64,000 nucleotides of DNA from Linanthus parryae. Taxonomy: Eukaryota > Streptophyta > Magnoliopsida > Ericales > Polemoniaceae. A program made the translations under genes and the position numbers. The stretch is from NCBI GenBank assembly GCA_023055425.1, contig JALGPY010000008.1:9868501-9932500 (forward strand), in the 5' to 3' direction. Below the pieces are notes generated by a model that was not told the DNA's origin, ran no database searches, and saw only the letters and a program-made list of their open reading frames with translations. This document shows, in pieces, positions 11,529 through 21,949 of the stretch. Each line of letters starts with the position of its first letter. Within the stretch, counting starts at the first letter, position 1.

Positions 11529-12349
11529 GTGAAGAAGACGAAATGGAGAATAAGTTTCTGGCGAGGTGAAACAAAGAACAACTGGGGTTGCTTAGCTTAG
11601 TATAAACCCATGATAAACTTCTAAGCAATAAATGCAAGCAAACACAATTAAGCAATCACATATAACCTCCTTCAGAAATGCAATATTTACTCTCATAGTT
11701 ATCAAACCGAGATTCCGATCTTCAATCGGAAACCTCGTTTTCTGAATCGCAAAGAGAATGGAATCGCGAATCATAGAGATTCAGTCTAATTTTCTTTTCT
11801 ATAAGATAAAGTTACCCATTAGGATTTACAATCATCAACTCACTACTATTTTTTAAGAAATACATAACAAGGATGAGAAATATGGATGAATTTGTACAAG
11901 GCGACTAGTCGTGACCTATAGGGAAGGATGCCTCTGTAGAGTGAAAACACCTCCATGATTGGCCAATTGTAAACACTAGAGCAACACTCTGGACAATTAA
12001 GTGACCAAAGCCCCAAAACCAGCCACACACATTGCACTCAACTACACTAAATTTCCGAAGAAAAGGACATAATTATATGAAACAAGATTGTCCTTTTTAT
12101 GTCGTCCGCCTACTTTGACATTCAAGAGAAAAGGTGCAACTCTCTGCTCCATGTCTAGCTAACTATGAAGAATACTAGGTATTAAGTACTTCTATTTCAA
12201 AACAAAAATCATTATGAAGAAGAAGAGAAGGAAGTCAAAATATCAGAATATGGAGCTTTCTCTGACTTCATTGAGGCATTTGGTTTAGAAAAGGAGAATT
12301 AGTGCTCGTATACGTGACTGGAACCTGCCTAAAATCAGCACTTAGTTCA

Positions 12350-12351
12350 AA

Positions 12352-12396
<45 letters not shown>

Positions 12397-12406
12397 GTGA
12401 GAGAGA
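12350..12406 (+). repeat. Poly-A and GA microsatellite
   Basis: An A run is followed by (GA)n with a GTGAGTGA interruption. The partner copy near 36450 has only a short A run and no GA expansion, so the microsatellite grew after the duplication. Confidence 0.85.
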
Positions 12407-12881
12407 ACTGTGTCTGGTGAAGGAACTTTAGGAAAAGAGGAGAAACAGGATACTAGCACCAAATGTTTTTGTCCTGACTAGCATACTCGATCCAAACCTG
12501 CCTAAACACAACAGCAACAAGAATCGCTGGATTCACGATTAGCCCATCCAAATCGAAAAATTCACAATGCAGTGTCACAAATCAATGCTAAATTCTAAAG
12601 TGATGTAGGGGTGAACCGAATCGAATTGACGAATTCAAAATTATGGGTGTTCAAACTCCATTTATTTCATTTCACCAAACAAACTATAGACGCAAACTGC
12701 TAATTCGGAATCCAAAATCAAGCAAAGTATTGTTGAAGCTATGCACATGTTACAGTGTATTTTTTCTCTTCACTATACCGGGTTTGTTTTTTTGTGTATA
12801 TCGATTATAGTGTTTAAACCTGAACCTTGAACATTTTACACTTATATAGTTGTATTCAAGTTTCTTTGATGTCATGTGTAG

Positions 12882-13130
12882 ATTCTCTCAGATGGAAACG
12901 CTATAACTACCTCTCTTCCCCAACAAGTTGGTGAATCTCGCAAAAACAATCAGGTATGAAATTCAACTCTAAATGATAAAGAAATACAAATTAACTTTTT
13001 TCCAGTGAAGATTTTGGGAACTTATGTTACCATTTTGTCTCAAATTTCTGTTGACTATTGTGAATATGCTCGTATTATTGTTCCCCGTGATGTTCCTAGC
13101 AGTCGAGCAGCACTGAGCGACGTCAATCTT
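12882..13130 (+). pseudogene. Relict module pair of the gene 2 family (copy C)
   Basis: After a TGTAG acceptor, bases 12882-12953 form a 72-base phase-0 exon ending AATCAG|GTATGA. This is the same length, phase and ending as the 24-codon modules of gene 2. It translates to ILSDGNAITTSLPQQV... and ends RKNNQ, comparable to the ...FNPNQ endings there. About 130 bases on, 13080-13130 reads VPRDVPSS... and ends VNL, matching the 25-codon module but 8 codons short, with no AG acceptor and AA in place of the GT donor. I take this as a decayed copy. It sits at the edge of the segmental duplication and just before a hAT insertion. Confidence 0.5.
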
Positions 13131-13165
13131 AACTAACCAAACCGGTGTTAAATTTGGTTACTAAA

Positions 13166-14189
13166 CAGGGCCGTCTCAACACTTTCGGAGGCCTTAGGCA
13201 TAATTTTTAAAAGAGGCCTATTTTGTGTCATCTATGTAGTGAATTATGGTTTCACATCAAAACTATTTTTTGATACCCTTAGAAATTCATAGAATACTTC
13301 TTTAAAACTTGTTAGCTTCCTTTTGACCTATCAAAATGCGAGTCCGGATCCTCAGTATCCTTTGTGTGTATCCTTCCTATGATTGATATATTTCATATTT
13401 TTTAATTCAACTTAATTGTTTCATAATCCGATCAAATTGAATATAAAAAAATATGAAATATACCAATCATAGTAAGAATACATAGAACGATACACACAAA
13501 GGATACAGAGGATCTCGACTCTCAAAATGCTTATTAAAGTTTTTACTATCTTGTAATAAATCTTATTAAAATCAATATATTTGTGATACTCATTTAAGTG
13601 AGACACTGGTCTAAAAATATATTGAAAATGGTATTTGAAATCAGCATTATATACTCTAAACTTCAAATCATTTATTGTTCTCTATGTAATTTTGCCTAGA
13701 AAAAATATACAATTTTCCTAACAAAACAATTGAAGATTGATTGTTTTTCTTTTTCTTTTTTTTTCAGTCCAAGGCTTGTATCGAAAAAAAAAATATTAAA
13801 GAATTTTTAACTGAAAGATATGTAACATTCCTCAAAAGAAAATATAGGAGCTATCAACTGAATGATAAAGTTAAGGTTACATTTTTCAAATAGGAATGCC
13901 CATGATACCACAATTAAAATTAAAAGATTTGATTTTCAAGTAAGAAAATATCTCTTGAATTAGTGCTCACCCTTTCTTTCTCTAAGTTTGTCATTAATTA
14001 CACAGTCCCATATTTTTCTCCTGATTTCTCTCTCCATCTCGCAGTAGAACCAAAACAATAGGGCTTTATGATTTCTAATTTTACTAAATGTACATATAAG
14101 TAAAGACGTAAATATACATAATTTGAGGCCTTGTCAAAAATGAGGCCATAGGCACTTGCCTAACTTGCCTAGAGGCAAGGCCGGCCCAG
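13166..14189. mobile_element. hAT-like non-autonomous element with 8-base target duplication
   Basis: The block starts CAGGGCCG and ends CGGCCCAG, an inverted pair with one mismatch. It is flanked by a perfect 8-base repeat TTACTAAA (13158-13165 and 14190-14197). GCCTTAGGCA and TGAGGCCATAGGCACTTGCC near the ends are typical of this plant hAT MITE group. The interior is AT-rich, carries a nested MITE at 13340-13521, and has no transposase. Confidence 0.85.
13340..13521. mobile_element. Mutator-like MITE nested in the hAT element
   Basis: The 182-base element begins GAGTCCGGATCCTCAGTATC and ends with the inverse (ACAGAGGATCTCGACTC). The arms are about 70 bases and share TATCCTTTGTGTGTATC. It is flanked by a perfect 9-base repeat TCAAAATGC (13331-13339 and 13522-13530). 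Nine-base duplications and starting G point to a Mutator-like origin. It interrupts the hAT interior, so it inserted later. Confidence 0.85.
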
Positions 14190-14197
14190 TTACTAAA

Positions 14198-15383
14198 GCG
14201 TTGAAATTTGACCCACTTCATTTAGTATAAAAATATATAAAACTCTTGTTTGAAAAACTCTTATACTAGTACAATCATATCATGCCCTAACCAATCACTC
14301 AGAATTAGAACAAAATCAATCTTAGCTGATGCTGCTGTATTTTAGAGTTCTTAGGCCTCGTTTGGATAAGGTACAAAAGTGATGGGGATAAGAGTTGTAC
14401 TAGTATAAGACGTAAGATATGATTGTACTAGTATAAGACAGAATAAATTGTACTACTTTTGAGTGATTGGTTAGAGCATGATATGAGATAGGATAAGGTG
14501 CAGGGATATGTATTAACATGTTTGGGTAGTGCCGGATAAGAGGTAGATATGTGTGTAAATGACCACATTGCCCTGCTTGTTTAAACTTACTTTTTTAAAT
14601 TATTTGTCTTCCACAGTAAACAATTATAATAATAATAATACCCACACATTTTGACATGTTAAATGTGACAATATTAGAGTAGAGATAATTATAAATCGTA
14701 GCCCAAGGTTGTGAAATTAAAAATTCTAAATTTTTTTCATAAACAAACATGGAAATTAGTCCCCCCCCCCCCCCTCCCCACGCACAAACCTACATAATAT
14801 TTTTTTTTGCGATGCATACCTATATGAATTAAAAATCCCCGCATTACAAACATTTGATCGATCTGAAATTGAAAATTGGGGTTCTTGATTCTTGGTTGTT
14901 GAACTAGGCAGAGCAAAGAGTCATTGAGTCTTGGTCGGTGTTAATGGAGGACAGGTGAAAATCAGACATGGGTCTATTTGGGGTGCTGGGTTTTGGTTCG
15001 AGGGTGGTGCTGGTTATTTTTAGGGTGGGTATGAGTTATGGTCTGTGTAATGGTGGAGGTAGTGTTGGGTGGGTTTTGATCGGAAAATGTAATTCTGAAT
15101 CTGGGGAATGTTTGTCGGAAAAACAAGGGCTAATATTTGCCGGAAACTGGATTTGTAGAGGCAGCGTTGGTGCTGGCTCAGGCGGCATTAGTGGCGGAGT
15201 TGGTCTTGCCTGTTGGTGTTCATAGTGTGTTCATATTTTTATGGGATATATATTTTTACCCTCGAAAAAAAGGATTTAGTTGTCAACTAACAGAATATTC
15301 TGTTAAGTAAGTCACGGAATTTTTTTTACCAGTTTCAAATTGACTAGTTTATTGCAAATGGGGTATATTTTCAGCAAGTATTA
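14198..15383. other. Gene-free stretch, transposon-like termini and a C run
   Basis: A TTAGGCCTCGTTTGGATAAG string at 14351 resembles the end of a PIF/Harbinger (Tourist-like) MITE. TACTAGTACAATCATATC near 14265 pairs with ATGATTGTACTAGTA near 14420, an inverted repeat. A C run lies at 14761-14774. An 85-codon frame at 14968-15225 is Gly/Val-rich, with no recognisable motif, and I do not support it as a gene. Confidence 0.4.
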
Positions 15384-16389
15384 GGCTAAATTACACCGGA
15401 GTTACCCAAACTTTGTCAAAACGAGCCAGTAGGTACCCGAATTTCAAAATTGAGCACAAGAGGTCTCAAATTTTGAATTTTCGAGCAAGTACGTACCCTT
15501 CTGTTAACTTTCCGTTAACATTGGACGGAAAATTATAAAAAGACTTTTGTATCCCTTATTTTCACCTCCAACTTTTTTTTTAAAAATACTTTTTTTACTA
15601 AAAATCTAAAAAAAAAATTAATAATTTGATATGTAAGATAATGCAATATATTTTATCAACATTACATACTTTTACATCATTTCAAGATACAAAATATGTT
15701 TTTATTAACACATATCCGTCGATCTTAAAGTCTTTAATTTTTGTAACAGTGTTTAAAAGGAATCTCAAATTTCATAATTTCACATGTATTTTTTAAGAAA
15801 CAATAACATACAAGTATCTTTGTACATTTTATACTTTAGTCTCTTTTACATTTGCATGAAAAATATAAATCATTACAAAAAAGCTACTCAAGAATGTCTG
15901 GTATCAACTCTTATGTAATTTGTTAAAATGAACAAAGATACTTGTATGTTATCGTTTTACTAAAAAAAATACATTGGAAATTATGAAGGTTTGAGATTTT
16001 TCTTAAAGACTGTTAAAAAAAAGTTAAAGACTTTAAGATTGAAGGATATATGTTAATGAAAACATTTTTCATATCTTGAAATGATGTAAAAAAAATGTCA
16101 TTTTGATGAAATATTGCAATATCTTACATATATCAAATTATTAAATTATTTTTTTGAATTATTTTTTAGATCTTTAGTAAAAATTGTATTTAAAAAAAAG
16201 GATGAGGTGAAAATAATGGGTAAAAAAATCTTTTTATATCTTTCCGTCCAATTTTAACGGAAAGTTAACGGAAGTGTACCTACTTACTCGAAAATCCAAA
16301 ATCTGGGATCCGTGGTGCTCGATTTTGAAATTTGAGTACCCTACTTGTTCGTTTTGACAAACTTTTGGTACCTCCGGTGTAATTCAGCC
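15384..16389. mobile_element. Fully palindromic Mutator-like element, about 1 kb
   Basis: The element begins GGCTAAATTACACCGGAG and ends with the inverse (CTCCGGTGTAATTCAGCC). Both arms carry TTTTGACAAA.., GTTAACTTTCCGTTAA-type strings and the paired tract ACATACAAGTATCTTTGT / ACAAAGATACTTGTATGT. Each arm runs about 450 bases with a short centre near 15870. Flanks AAGTATTA and AAGTAATTA are an imperfect 8-9 base duplication. Long arms and about 9-base duplication fit a Mutator-like element. No coding capacity. Confidence 0.75.
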
Positions 16390-16404
16390 AAGTAATTAAG
16401 CCAA

Positions 16405-17185
16405 ACAAAAAGAACCTTTCAAATAGGTAAATCCAGAAGAATAATGCATGGAATAAACCAAGTACATGGACTAGTTCAAAGAAGTAGCAAATACCTCTGC
16501 AGTTTCCTTCTTGGCAGCAGCACCTTTCTTCTTCCTGCCAATGTCAACACCATAGTGTTGCAGATACCATTGCTTGGATGGAGCAGCATCCACCTGGACA
16601 ATTGCGCTCTTCACCAGAGTCTGCGTCCTGACAAGCTCATTGTTGGAAGCATTGTAAACCACGTCAAGGATACGGATTTTGCGGCTAACAGCTTCACTGA
16701 CTAATTACCAGTGTCTAATCTTAATCGAAGAGCCCTCCACTTCACATTGCCTCATCTCACTCGGACTCTCCTCACTGTCTTGTTGCTTGAGAGCTTAGTG
16801 TTAGCAGGCTGACGACCAAGCTCGTACCTATAAAATCCAACATAAATAGGAAACTTGTCAGACTGTCAGTATAGAACTCAACTGATAGCAATCTATATAC
16901 TAAACACCTAGGTGTTTTACCATTCACTAGGTAGTGTTAGATGATTGTGAGCACTAAGATTAAAGAGAAACCAATTGTCTGAAGTTATCAGGACATCACT
17001 TTAGCAGATGTGTGGTTCACAATTCAGAGATGTGATGGTTTGAGAAAAAGTGGCTTAAAGCCAAGGCAACAAGAACATGTGTCAGGAAATAAAACCCCCA
17101 TAGGCATATGTCCTCGCAACAAACATGTTTCACATTCAAACATAACACCATCTAGTTACAGAATTTTCCTAAAATTGGGTTTTTA
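16405..17185 (-). repeat. Segmental copy of part of the RPS8 gene (exon 3 plus intron 2)
   Basis: The block matches 58525-59470 in the same orientation. It contains a broken exon 3, the GTAGGTACGAG-side splice region and intron 2 strings such as GATTGTGAGCACTAAGATTA and AGAACATGTGTCAGG. Its left edge is within 20 bases of the palindromic element above. The other RPS8 exons are not seen near it. Confidence 0.85.
16495..16827 (-). pseudogene. RPS8 exon 3 pseudogene
   Basis: On the minus strand the segment matches exon 3 of the intact RPS8 gene at 58608-58941, including YELGRQP-side sequence, [19 protein letters not shown] and [15 protein letters not shown]. It carries a 6-base insertion (CGATTA) and, just after DTGN, a 7-base deletion. 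A TAG stop falls at the deletion, so the frame is broken. Both intron boundaries (AG acceptor side and GAG|GTATTTG donor side) are still recognisable, so this arose by DNA duplication and not by reverse transcription of mRNA. No start codon, exon 1-2 or exon 4-5 is present nearby. Confidence 0.88.
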
Positions 17186-17465
17186 TTCTTAAAGCCAAGG
17201 CGGTGTTAGATGATTGTGAGCACTAAGATTAAAGAGAAACCAATTGTCTGAATTTATCAGGACATCACTTTAGCATATGTGTGGTTCACAATTCAGAGAT
17301 GTGATGATTTGAGAAAAAGTGGCTTATAGCCAGGGCAACAAGAACATGTGTCAGGAAAAAAAAAAAAAAAAAAAACCATAGGCATAGTCCTGGCTACAAA
17401 CGTGTTTCACATTCATAGAAAACACCATCAAGATACAGGATTTTCCTAAAATTGAGTTTTTAGGC
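16935..17465. repeat. Tandem duplication of RPS8-intron-derived sequence
   Basis: About 250 bases starting GTGTTAGATGATTGTGAGCA occur at 16935-17185 and again at 17203-17465. The second copy has an expanded A run (17358-17376). The matching part of the true RPS8 gene (59020-59470) has this sequence once, so duplication followed the copying event. Confidence 0.8.
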
Positions 17466-17477
17466 TTGTGAAGTTAA

Positions 17478-18922
17478 TCTTATATATAATATAAAAGCAG
17501 AAAAGTAACTAGGTGAAATCACATTTGGACATGTGTAATCCTACGTGTCTATTTTCTCATAATCAGCCAATGAGAAATCGACATGTAATTATCTATTGCT
17601 TTGTCATTATGACTTGAATGTTACTATTTTAGTTTGTAACTCATGAGCAATCAATACTCATTTCCATATTATAATGATAAATTAGCATTGAATAATCGTG
17701 ATTATTTTTATGACCTGAATATAAATATATTTTACATATTAGTGCAAATACATATGCTAGTAGCATAATAAACTCATAAATCATTCAGAAATATAAGCCA
17801 CTTTATGATTTTTTTTATATAACACATCTGTCATAATACAAAAATGATAATTTCATTCTATGTAATAATATAAATTATTTGTATGAATTGAATCTTAATA
17901 TATTTTAAATATTAGTACAAAATACATATGATAATAACATAATTAATGGAAAAAATATTATAGGTATAGGAACTTTGGTAGTAATTTTTTATTATCATTT
18001 AAAAATTATTATTCTTCAGTGAATGTTTGGTTGATGTATATTATATTGTTGAAACTTTAAAAAATAATTTATGACCTCTTATTTCAATTAAATGTTTACG
18101 AAAATAAAATTGTAAGAATTGATATTCTTAAAAACATTTGTTGCATGCATTTGTGCATCTACATGTATGTAAAAGACATCACTTGTTTTTTTTTTTTGAG
18201 AAATTTGTCTCACTAATTGCTCCATCATAATTTCCTCATCCTGCTTAACTTTATGTTAGAAAATTCTCTTAAGGTTGCTCGATTTTATGAAGTGAATATT
18301 AAATTTATTTTATAATGATGTAAAGCGTGCATGATAATATTATAATAAAGGCAATAAATATAAATAACATAGGTACATAAACTTAGAAGCTATTATGTTT
18401 TTTATAAATATAAATATTATTAGAATCTTCTTGAACCAGATTGTTTATCAATCTCTCTATGATGACAAAATGCTAAGTAAAATGAAGAAACGGTTTCAAT
18501 TATGTTTAAAAAAAAGGATGAACAAATCCTGCATTAAAATAAGACATTTGTATTAGAAGAAGTCGAAACAAATCTGAATGTGTAGAGACTTTTCTTATTA
18601 TTTCAATTAAGATTACTAAAATTATTAATGTCTACACTGTTTTAGAATAATTAAAATTTTATATCTTCAAATAAAAGAAAAAAAATGTAAACCACCTGAC
18701 CAATTTCCCATTCCAAAAGAAGAATGTCGGCTTCGTGACATTATAATGGAGATGTACCAAACATAAAAATATAGAGCTCTATAAATTTTCATTTTATTTG
18801 GAACAAAGTTCATTTTATGCATCATTTATATTAGTTGAAGTTTATTTAGGTTGTTATGATGTCTAATTTTTAAACCAAGATATGGTACAAAGCCCCGCGC
18901 TTTAGCGCGGGGTATCGCCTAG
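17478..18922 (+). mobile_element. Non-autonomous Helitron
   Basis: The element starts TCTTATATATAATATAAAAG directly after an A. It ends with a perfect 8-bp-stem hairpin CCCCGCGC-TTTA-GCGCGGGG (18893-18912), ten bases, and CTAG directly before a T. TC start, 3' hairpin, CTRR end and insertion between A and T without target duplication are the diagnostic Helitron features. The 1,445-base interior is AT-rich, with no Rep/helicase frame and no recognisable captured gene. Confidence 0.88.
18893..18912 (+). terminator. Helitron 3' hairpin
   Basis: An 8-bp perfect GC stem with a TTTA loop lies 10 bases before the terminal CTAG. In Helitrons this acts as the rolling-circle replication terminator. 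It is the most GC-rich spot in an otherwise AT-rich kilobase. Confidence 0.88.
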
Positions 18923-19700
18923 TTAGCTTAAAAGACAAAAACCTTAAACGAACTACAATGAAAGAATAGTGACTTATTGGCTGAGAAATAAGTATGTTTC
19001 AGAAAAGTACACTTTCTGTAAGTTAAGACAGCAATAGGGTATAGAGTATAAACGGTCTAAAATAGGTTTCAGTTTTCTTTGTCCATTTGAAACATAGTCA
19101 CTGTTCCAAGTACTACAACATTCGTTAGTTTGCACCGTAAGGCACCGCACGAACACACAATATTTTCGGTAGCTGCCTAAAACTATAACTAGCTTATAAA
19201 GGAGGACGACTTAAATAAAAGGGGTACTGATACAAAGTCATCTACTTGAACATCAATATTTCACAAATTCATGCCCGATAAATCTCTCTTAACTGAAAGA
19301 TTTGCTATTGAAATCATTTTGTTAAAACCAATGTCACGCGGATATCATATAGAGTAACTAGTAAGAGTTTCCAACTTTTAGTATTGTTATATTCATACGA
19401 AAGAAATAAAAAATAGTAAACCCTAACCTATTAGCAACCCAAATCACATGCAAGAAATCGAGATAACGGCGGAGAATAAGTAATGAAAACTGAAATTGAA
19501 TCGAGTTGGAGAGACTTGCCTAGCAATGTCACCGAATCGATATCAAAGCTTCCGAGTGGTTGAAGGTAAGAAGATGAGGAACAGTCTAAGGTGGTACCGA
19601 AAGACAACTCAATTTTGGTAAAAAGTAGGGGAGGAGGCAGAAAAAAGTGGCTAACCGGCACTAAAGAATTACAATTTTTATTAAAATATACATATTAGAA
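18923..19700. other. Intergenic; contains a diverged copy of a flank seen at 40 and 53 kb
   Basis: No gene is recognised. A block around 19410-19600 (ACTTGCCTAGC, CACCGAATCGATATCAAAGC) resembles 53660-53780 and, more weakly, 40690-40760. On the minus strand all three have AG|GCAAGT. This could be a shared 5' gene flank or just a repeat. Confidence 0.3.
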
Positions 19701-19710
19701 TTACATCATA

Positions 19711-19774
19711 TAGCTAGGGTTTGAACACAGGGGCTTCAAACGCTCTACCACTGAACGAGCACCCATTTACCAAA
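19711..19774 (-). repeat. tRNA-like head (pol III A/B boxes), SINE relic
   Basis: The minus strand reads GGGTGCTCGTTCAGTGGTAGAGCG, close to a tRNA D-arm/A box, and 20 bases later GTGTTCAAACCC, close to the B box (GGTTCGANNCC). The acceptor stem does not close, so it is not a tRNA gene. A tRNA-derived SINE head or decayed tRNA is likely. Confidence 0.45.
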
Positions 19775-20339
19775 AAAATGTTTATTCTTGCTCAGTTTAA
19801 ACACAAAATTACACGAATTAAACAAATTAATGGTTGACAAAAAAAAGTAAACAAATTAATTAAAATTGATGTAATAATTTCAAAAATATTCGAACAGACA
19901 CCCAACCCAATGTTTCTATCTTTTTCCCTATCCCTTGTTAGTCGACTAACAAATCGAACCCGCCACCACAACTTTGCCGATTCCCACCCAGACTCCGGCG
20001 ACCTCCATAGCGTGTGTTGTCGTCTTCTTTATGTTTGGCCATCGCGAGACCCTCTCTCACTCCAATAACGAACCACCTCTTCCATCCATCCTCTTCACCG
20101 TCCAACCACCACAATCGACCTCCATTAACGCCGGAAACTCTCAACATCTCCAACACAAACCATCGAGAACCACCATAGCGCTCTCAAACATTGTACAAAC
20201 CCGTCTCTTCCTCACCTTCCTTCAACCATGCCAGTTTCTTGAGCACAGAAATAAATGACATTTTTCAACGCCGTTAAATATATTTTGGAATGCAGTAACT
20301 GAAATAAATGGCAGTTTTCATACAACTGTATATTACGAA

Positions 20340-20820
20340 ATGGTTGTTTTTAAAGTTAGGTTAATGCTCGACCTTACTACTTCGAAATTAGCAAGGCCGA
20401 GCCTCGACCTAGGTAGGTTGAAGTTCAACCTTATAGTTCGAGTTGACAATGACTCCTATTTTCATCGGGAAATAATCGAAGTTCGACCTTGTACTTCGAC
20501 TTTGTCTACTTTTTCAAATTGATAATCTGATTTGATCCATTAGTAGTTCGATTGAGTACCTTAGTGAAGATTGATTGTCCAATTGAGTGGTGAGTCACAG
20601 TTGATAGTCCAATATGATCAAGTAGTAGTTCGAATGAGTTCATTAGTGAAGCTTGATAGTCCGATTGAGTCATTATCTGTTTTGATCAATTAGTAATTTG
20701 ATTGAGTTAATTATCAAGACCGATTGTCCGATTGAGTGGTGAATAACAGTTGGTAGTCCAATTTGATCAGTTTGTAGTTCGATTGAGTTCAGTAGTGAAA
20801 CTCGACCTTTTAACATAGAA
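20340..20820. repeat. Imperfect tandem repeat of TAGTTCGATTGAGT units
   Basis: Short units with TAGTTCGATTGAGT, TTAGTGAAG.TTGAT(A/T)GTCC and AATTTGATCA(A/G)T alternate about five times from 20540 to 20800, with a looser AAGTTCGACCTT version upstream (20365-20500). The higher-order period is roughly 90-180 bases. No coding signal is seen. Confidence 0.6.
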
Positions 20821-20859
20821 TATGATTTAGGGTTGAGAATCTAGGGTTTTAGGGGTTTT

Positions 20860-21424
20860 TCAGAACTGGGTAGTCAACCCCAAAGAAACAAAGTTCAATA
20901 CATCAATAGCCCAAGACGGCGTTTGTGCATAATAACTAATGTCGTCCTCTTCCATTGCTTTTGAAGCTGCCAATTGGGAAAAAGTGTTACCTTCTCTGCG
21001 AACATGAGAGCAAATCACCTCCTGTAACTTTGTAAAGAAAACCATGCACTCAGCTAAAACATCGTGAAGGTATGAAATTGCATTTACCTTTCTTGTGTTG
21101 CCTACCAGAAAGCTGCGGAGAAGAGATACAGCAACAGTGCTGTCACTTTTGAGTATGATACGAGTGCAACCCAGTTCCGACGCCAACCGGAGGCCCTCCC
21201 AAGCTTCATAAACCTCCGCCATCAGCGAGGAGCGCAGTCGAGGCAGCCTGCACTGTCTTGCCGCGAGAAAGCCACCAGCTTGGTTATGAATGACCATTCC
21301 CAGCCCCGTTTCCACGTCGAACTCTATCCAAGCGACATCAATATTTATCTTCACAAATCGTGAAGGTGGAGCAGCCCATACTCCTGTTTCAAGGTCTTGG
21401 GGGTAGATAACTCTTCATGTGTGA
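20860..21424 (-). pseudogene. RNase H-like (RVT_3) domain, longest surviving copy
   Basis: From a stop at about 21425 the frame is open to TAA/TGA at 20860, about 188 codons, with a Met at 21354. The order fits plant RVT_3: KINIDVAW (first Asp), GLGMVIHNQAG, MAEVYEAWEGLRLA (Glu), LKSDSTVAVSLL (Asp), then HVRREGNTFSQLAA. In the last motif the usual Asp/His before LA is Gln, so the fourth metal ligand is missing. No zf-RVT or reverse transcriptase is seen upstream, and a SINE 3' end lies there instead. It is probably the stranded C-terminus of a LINE ORF2; an expressed RNase H-like gene cannot be excluded. Confidence 0.6.
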
Positions 21425-21489
21425 CTTCAACAAAGTATGTCTTTACTTTTTTTTAAAAATAAGCTTGTCATGAAACAACCAATAACTCT

Positions 21490-21545
21490 TGGGTCGTGGA
21501 ATTAGTCCAGATGCGGGCAAGCTGTCTAGGACACCACGGTAATAA
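21490..21545 (+). repeat. SINE 3'-end-like fragment
   Basis: TCGTGGAATTAGTCCAGATG, GCAAGCTGTCTAGGACACC and ACGGTAATAAGAAAAAA resemble the common plant SINE tail (GGATTAGTCGAGGTGCGCGCAAGCTG..GGACACCACGGTT). The tRNA-like head is not next to it. Identified from memory of the motif. Confidence 0.45.
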
Positions 21546-21924
21546 GAAAAAACAATATATTATTTCATATGTGTTTTCAACAAAGTATGTCTTTTCTTTC
21601 CCTGAAAATAAGCTTGTCTTTATTAAATTATTAATTGAGCTTTATCAGTACCGTTTTATACATATGGGCTTTGTAGGCTTACAACAACCCAAATCATAAG
21701 TATACAAAGCCCAACCCAACTAAATCGTGTGAAAGGGTATCATCGCCCTGTACTGTGTACACAAACCTAACCCTACTTGACGATGTAATCGAGGCTAAGT
21801 GAGAGACTAATCTCATCATTCCTTCCAATTCAGAGTGAAAGCAGATTTTGCTCAAGAGTTTAGCTTTCAAAATTTGATAGTCAATTTCCAAGAATAGATT
21901 CTAGAACACGAATTGCCCCGCGAT

Positions 21925-21934
21925 TCTGATACCA
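21925..21934 (-). other. Possible Met-tRNA primer site of a lost LTR element
   Basis: The minus strand reads TGGTATCAGAATCG. The first ten bases fit a Copia primer site. No LTR pair was found around it, so this is weak. Confidence 0.2.
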
Positions 21935-21949
21935 GATCAAAGTGCCATC

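Larger units (their letters stand above)
7292..12880. repeat. Segmental duplication, copy 1 (partner 34869-36882)
   Basis: Outside its insertions this block matches 34869-36882 in the same orientation. Shared landmarks are the GTTCTTCCTxCTTCACTTT string near 7355/34935, the CACCACACCGCCAACTCCAACG string near 7615/35195, the ATATACATATGTGGG block near 11060/35915, and the GAAAAGGTGCAACTCTCTGC block near 12130/36230. Copy 1 is longer because it holds the Copia-type element at 8030-10494 and a segment at about 11120-11870 that copy 2 lacks. The shared sequence stops just before a relict exon of the gene 2 family. Confidence 0.8.

Noticed and set aside
16444..16704. Plus-strand frames over RPS8 exon 3 copies (also 58482-58838)
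   Set aside because: Antisense shadows of the RPS8 exon; the minus strand encodes the conserved protein.
19711..19774. Full tRNA gene
   Set aside because: A and B boxes are present but the acceptor stem does not pair and there is no credible anticodon stem; better explained as a SINE head.
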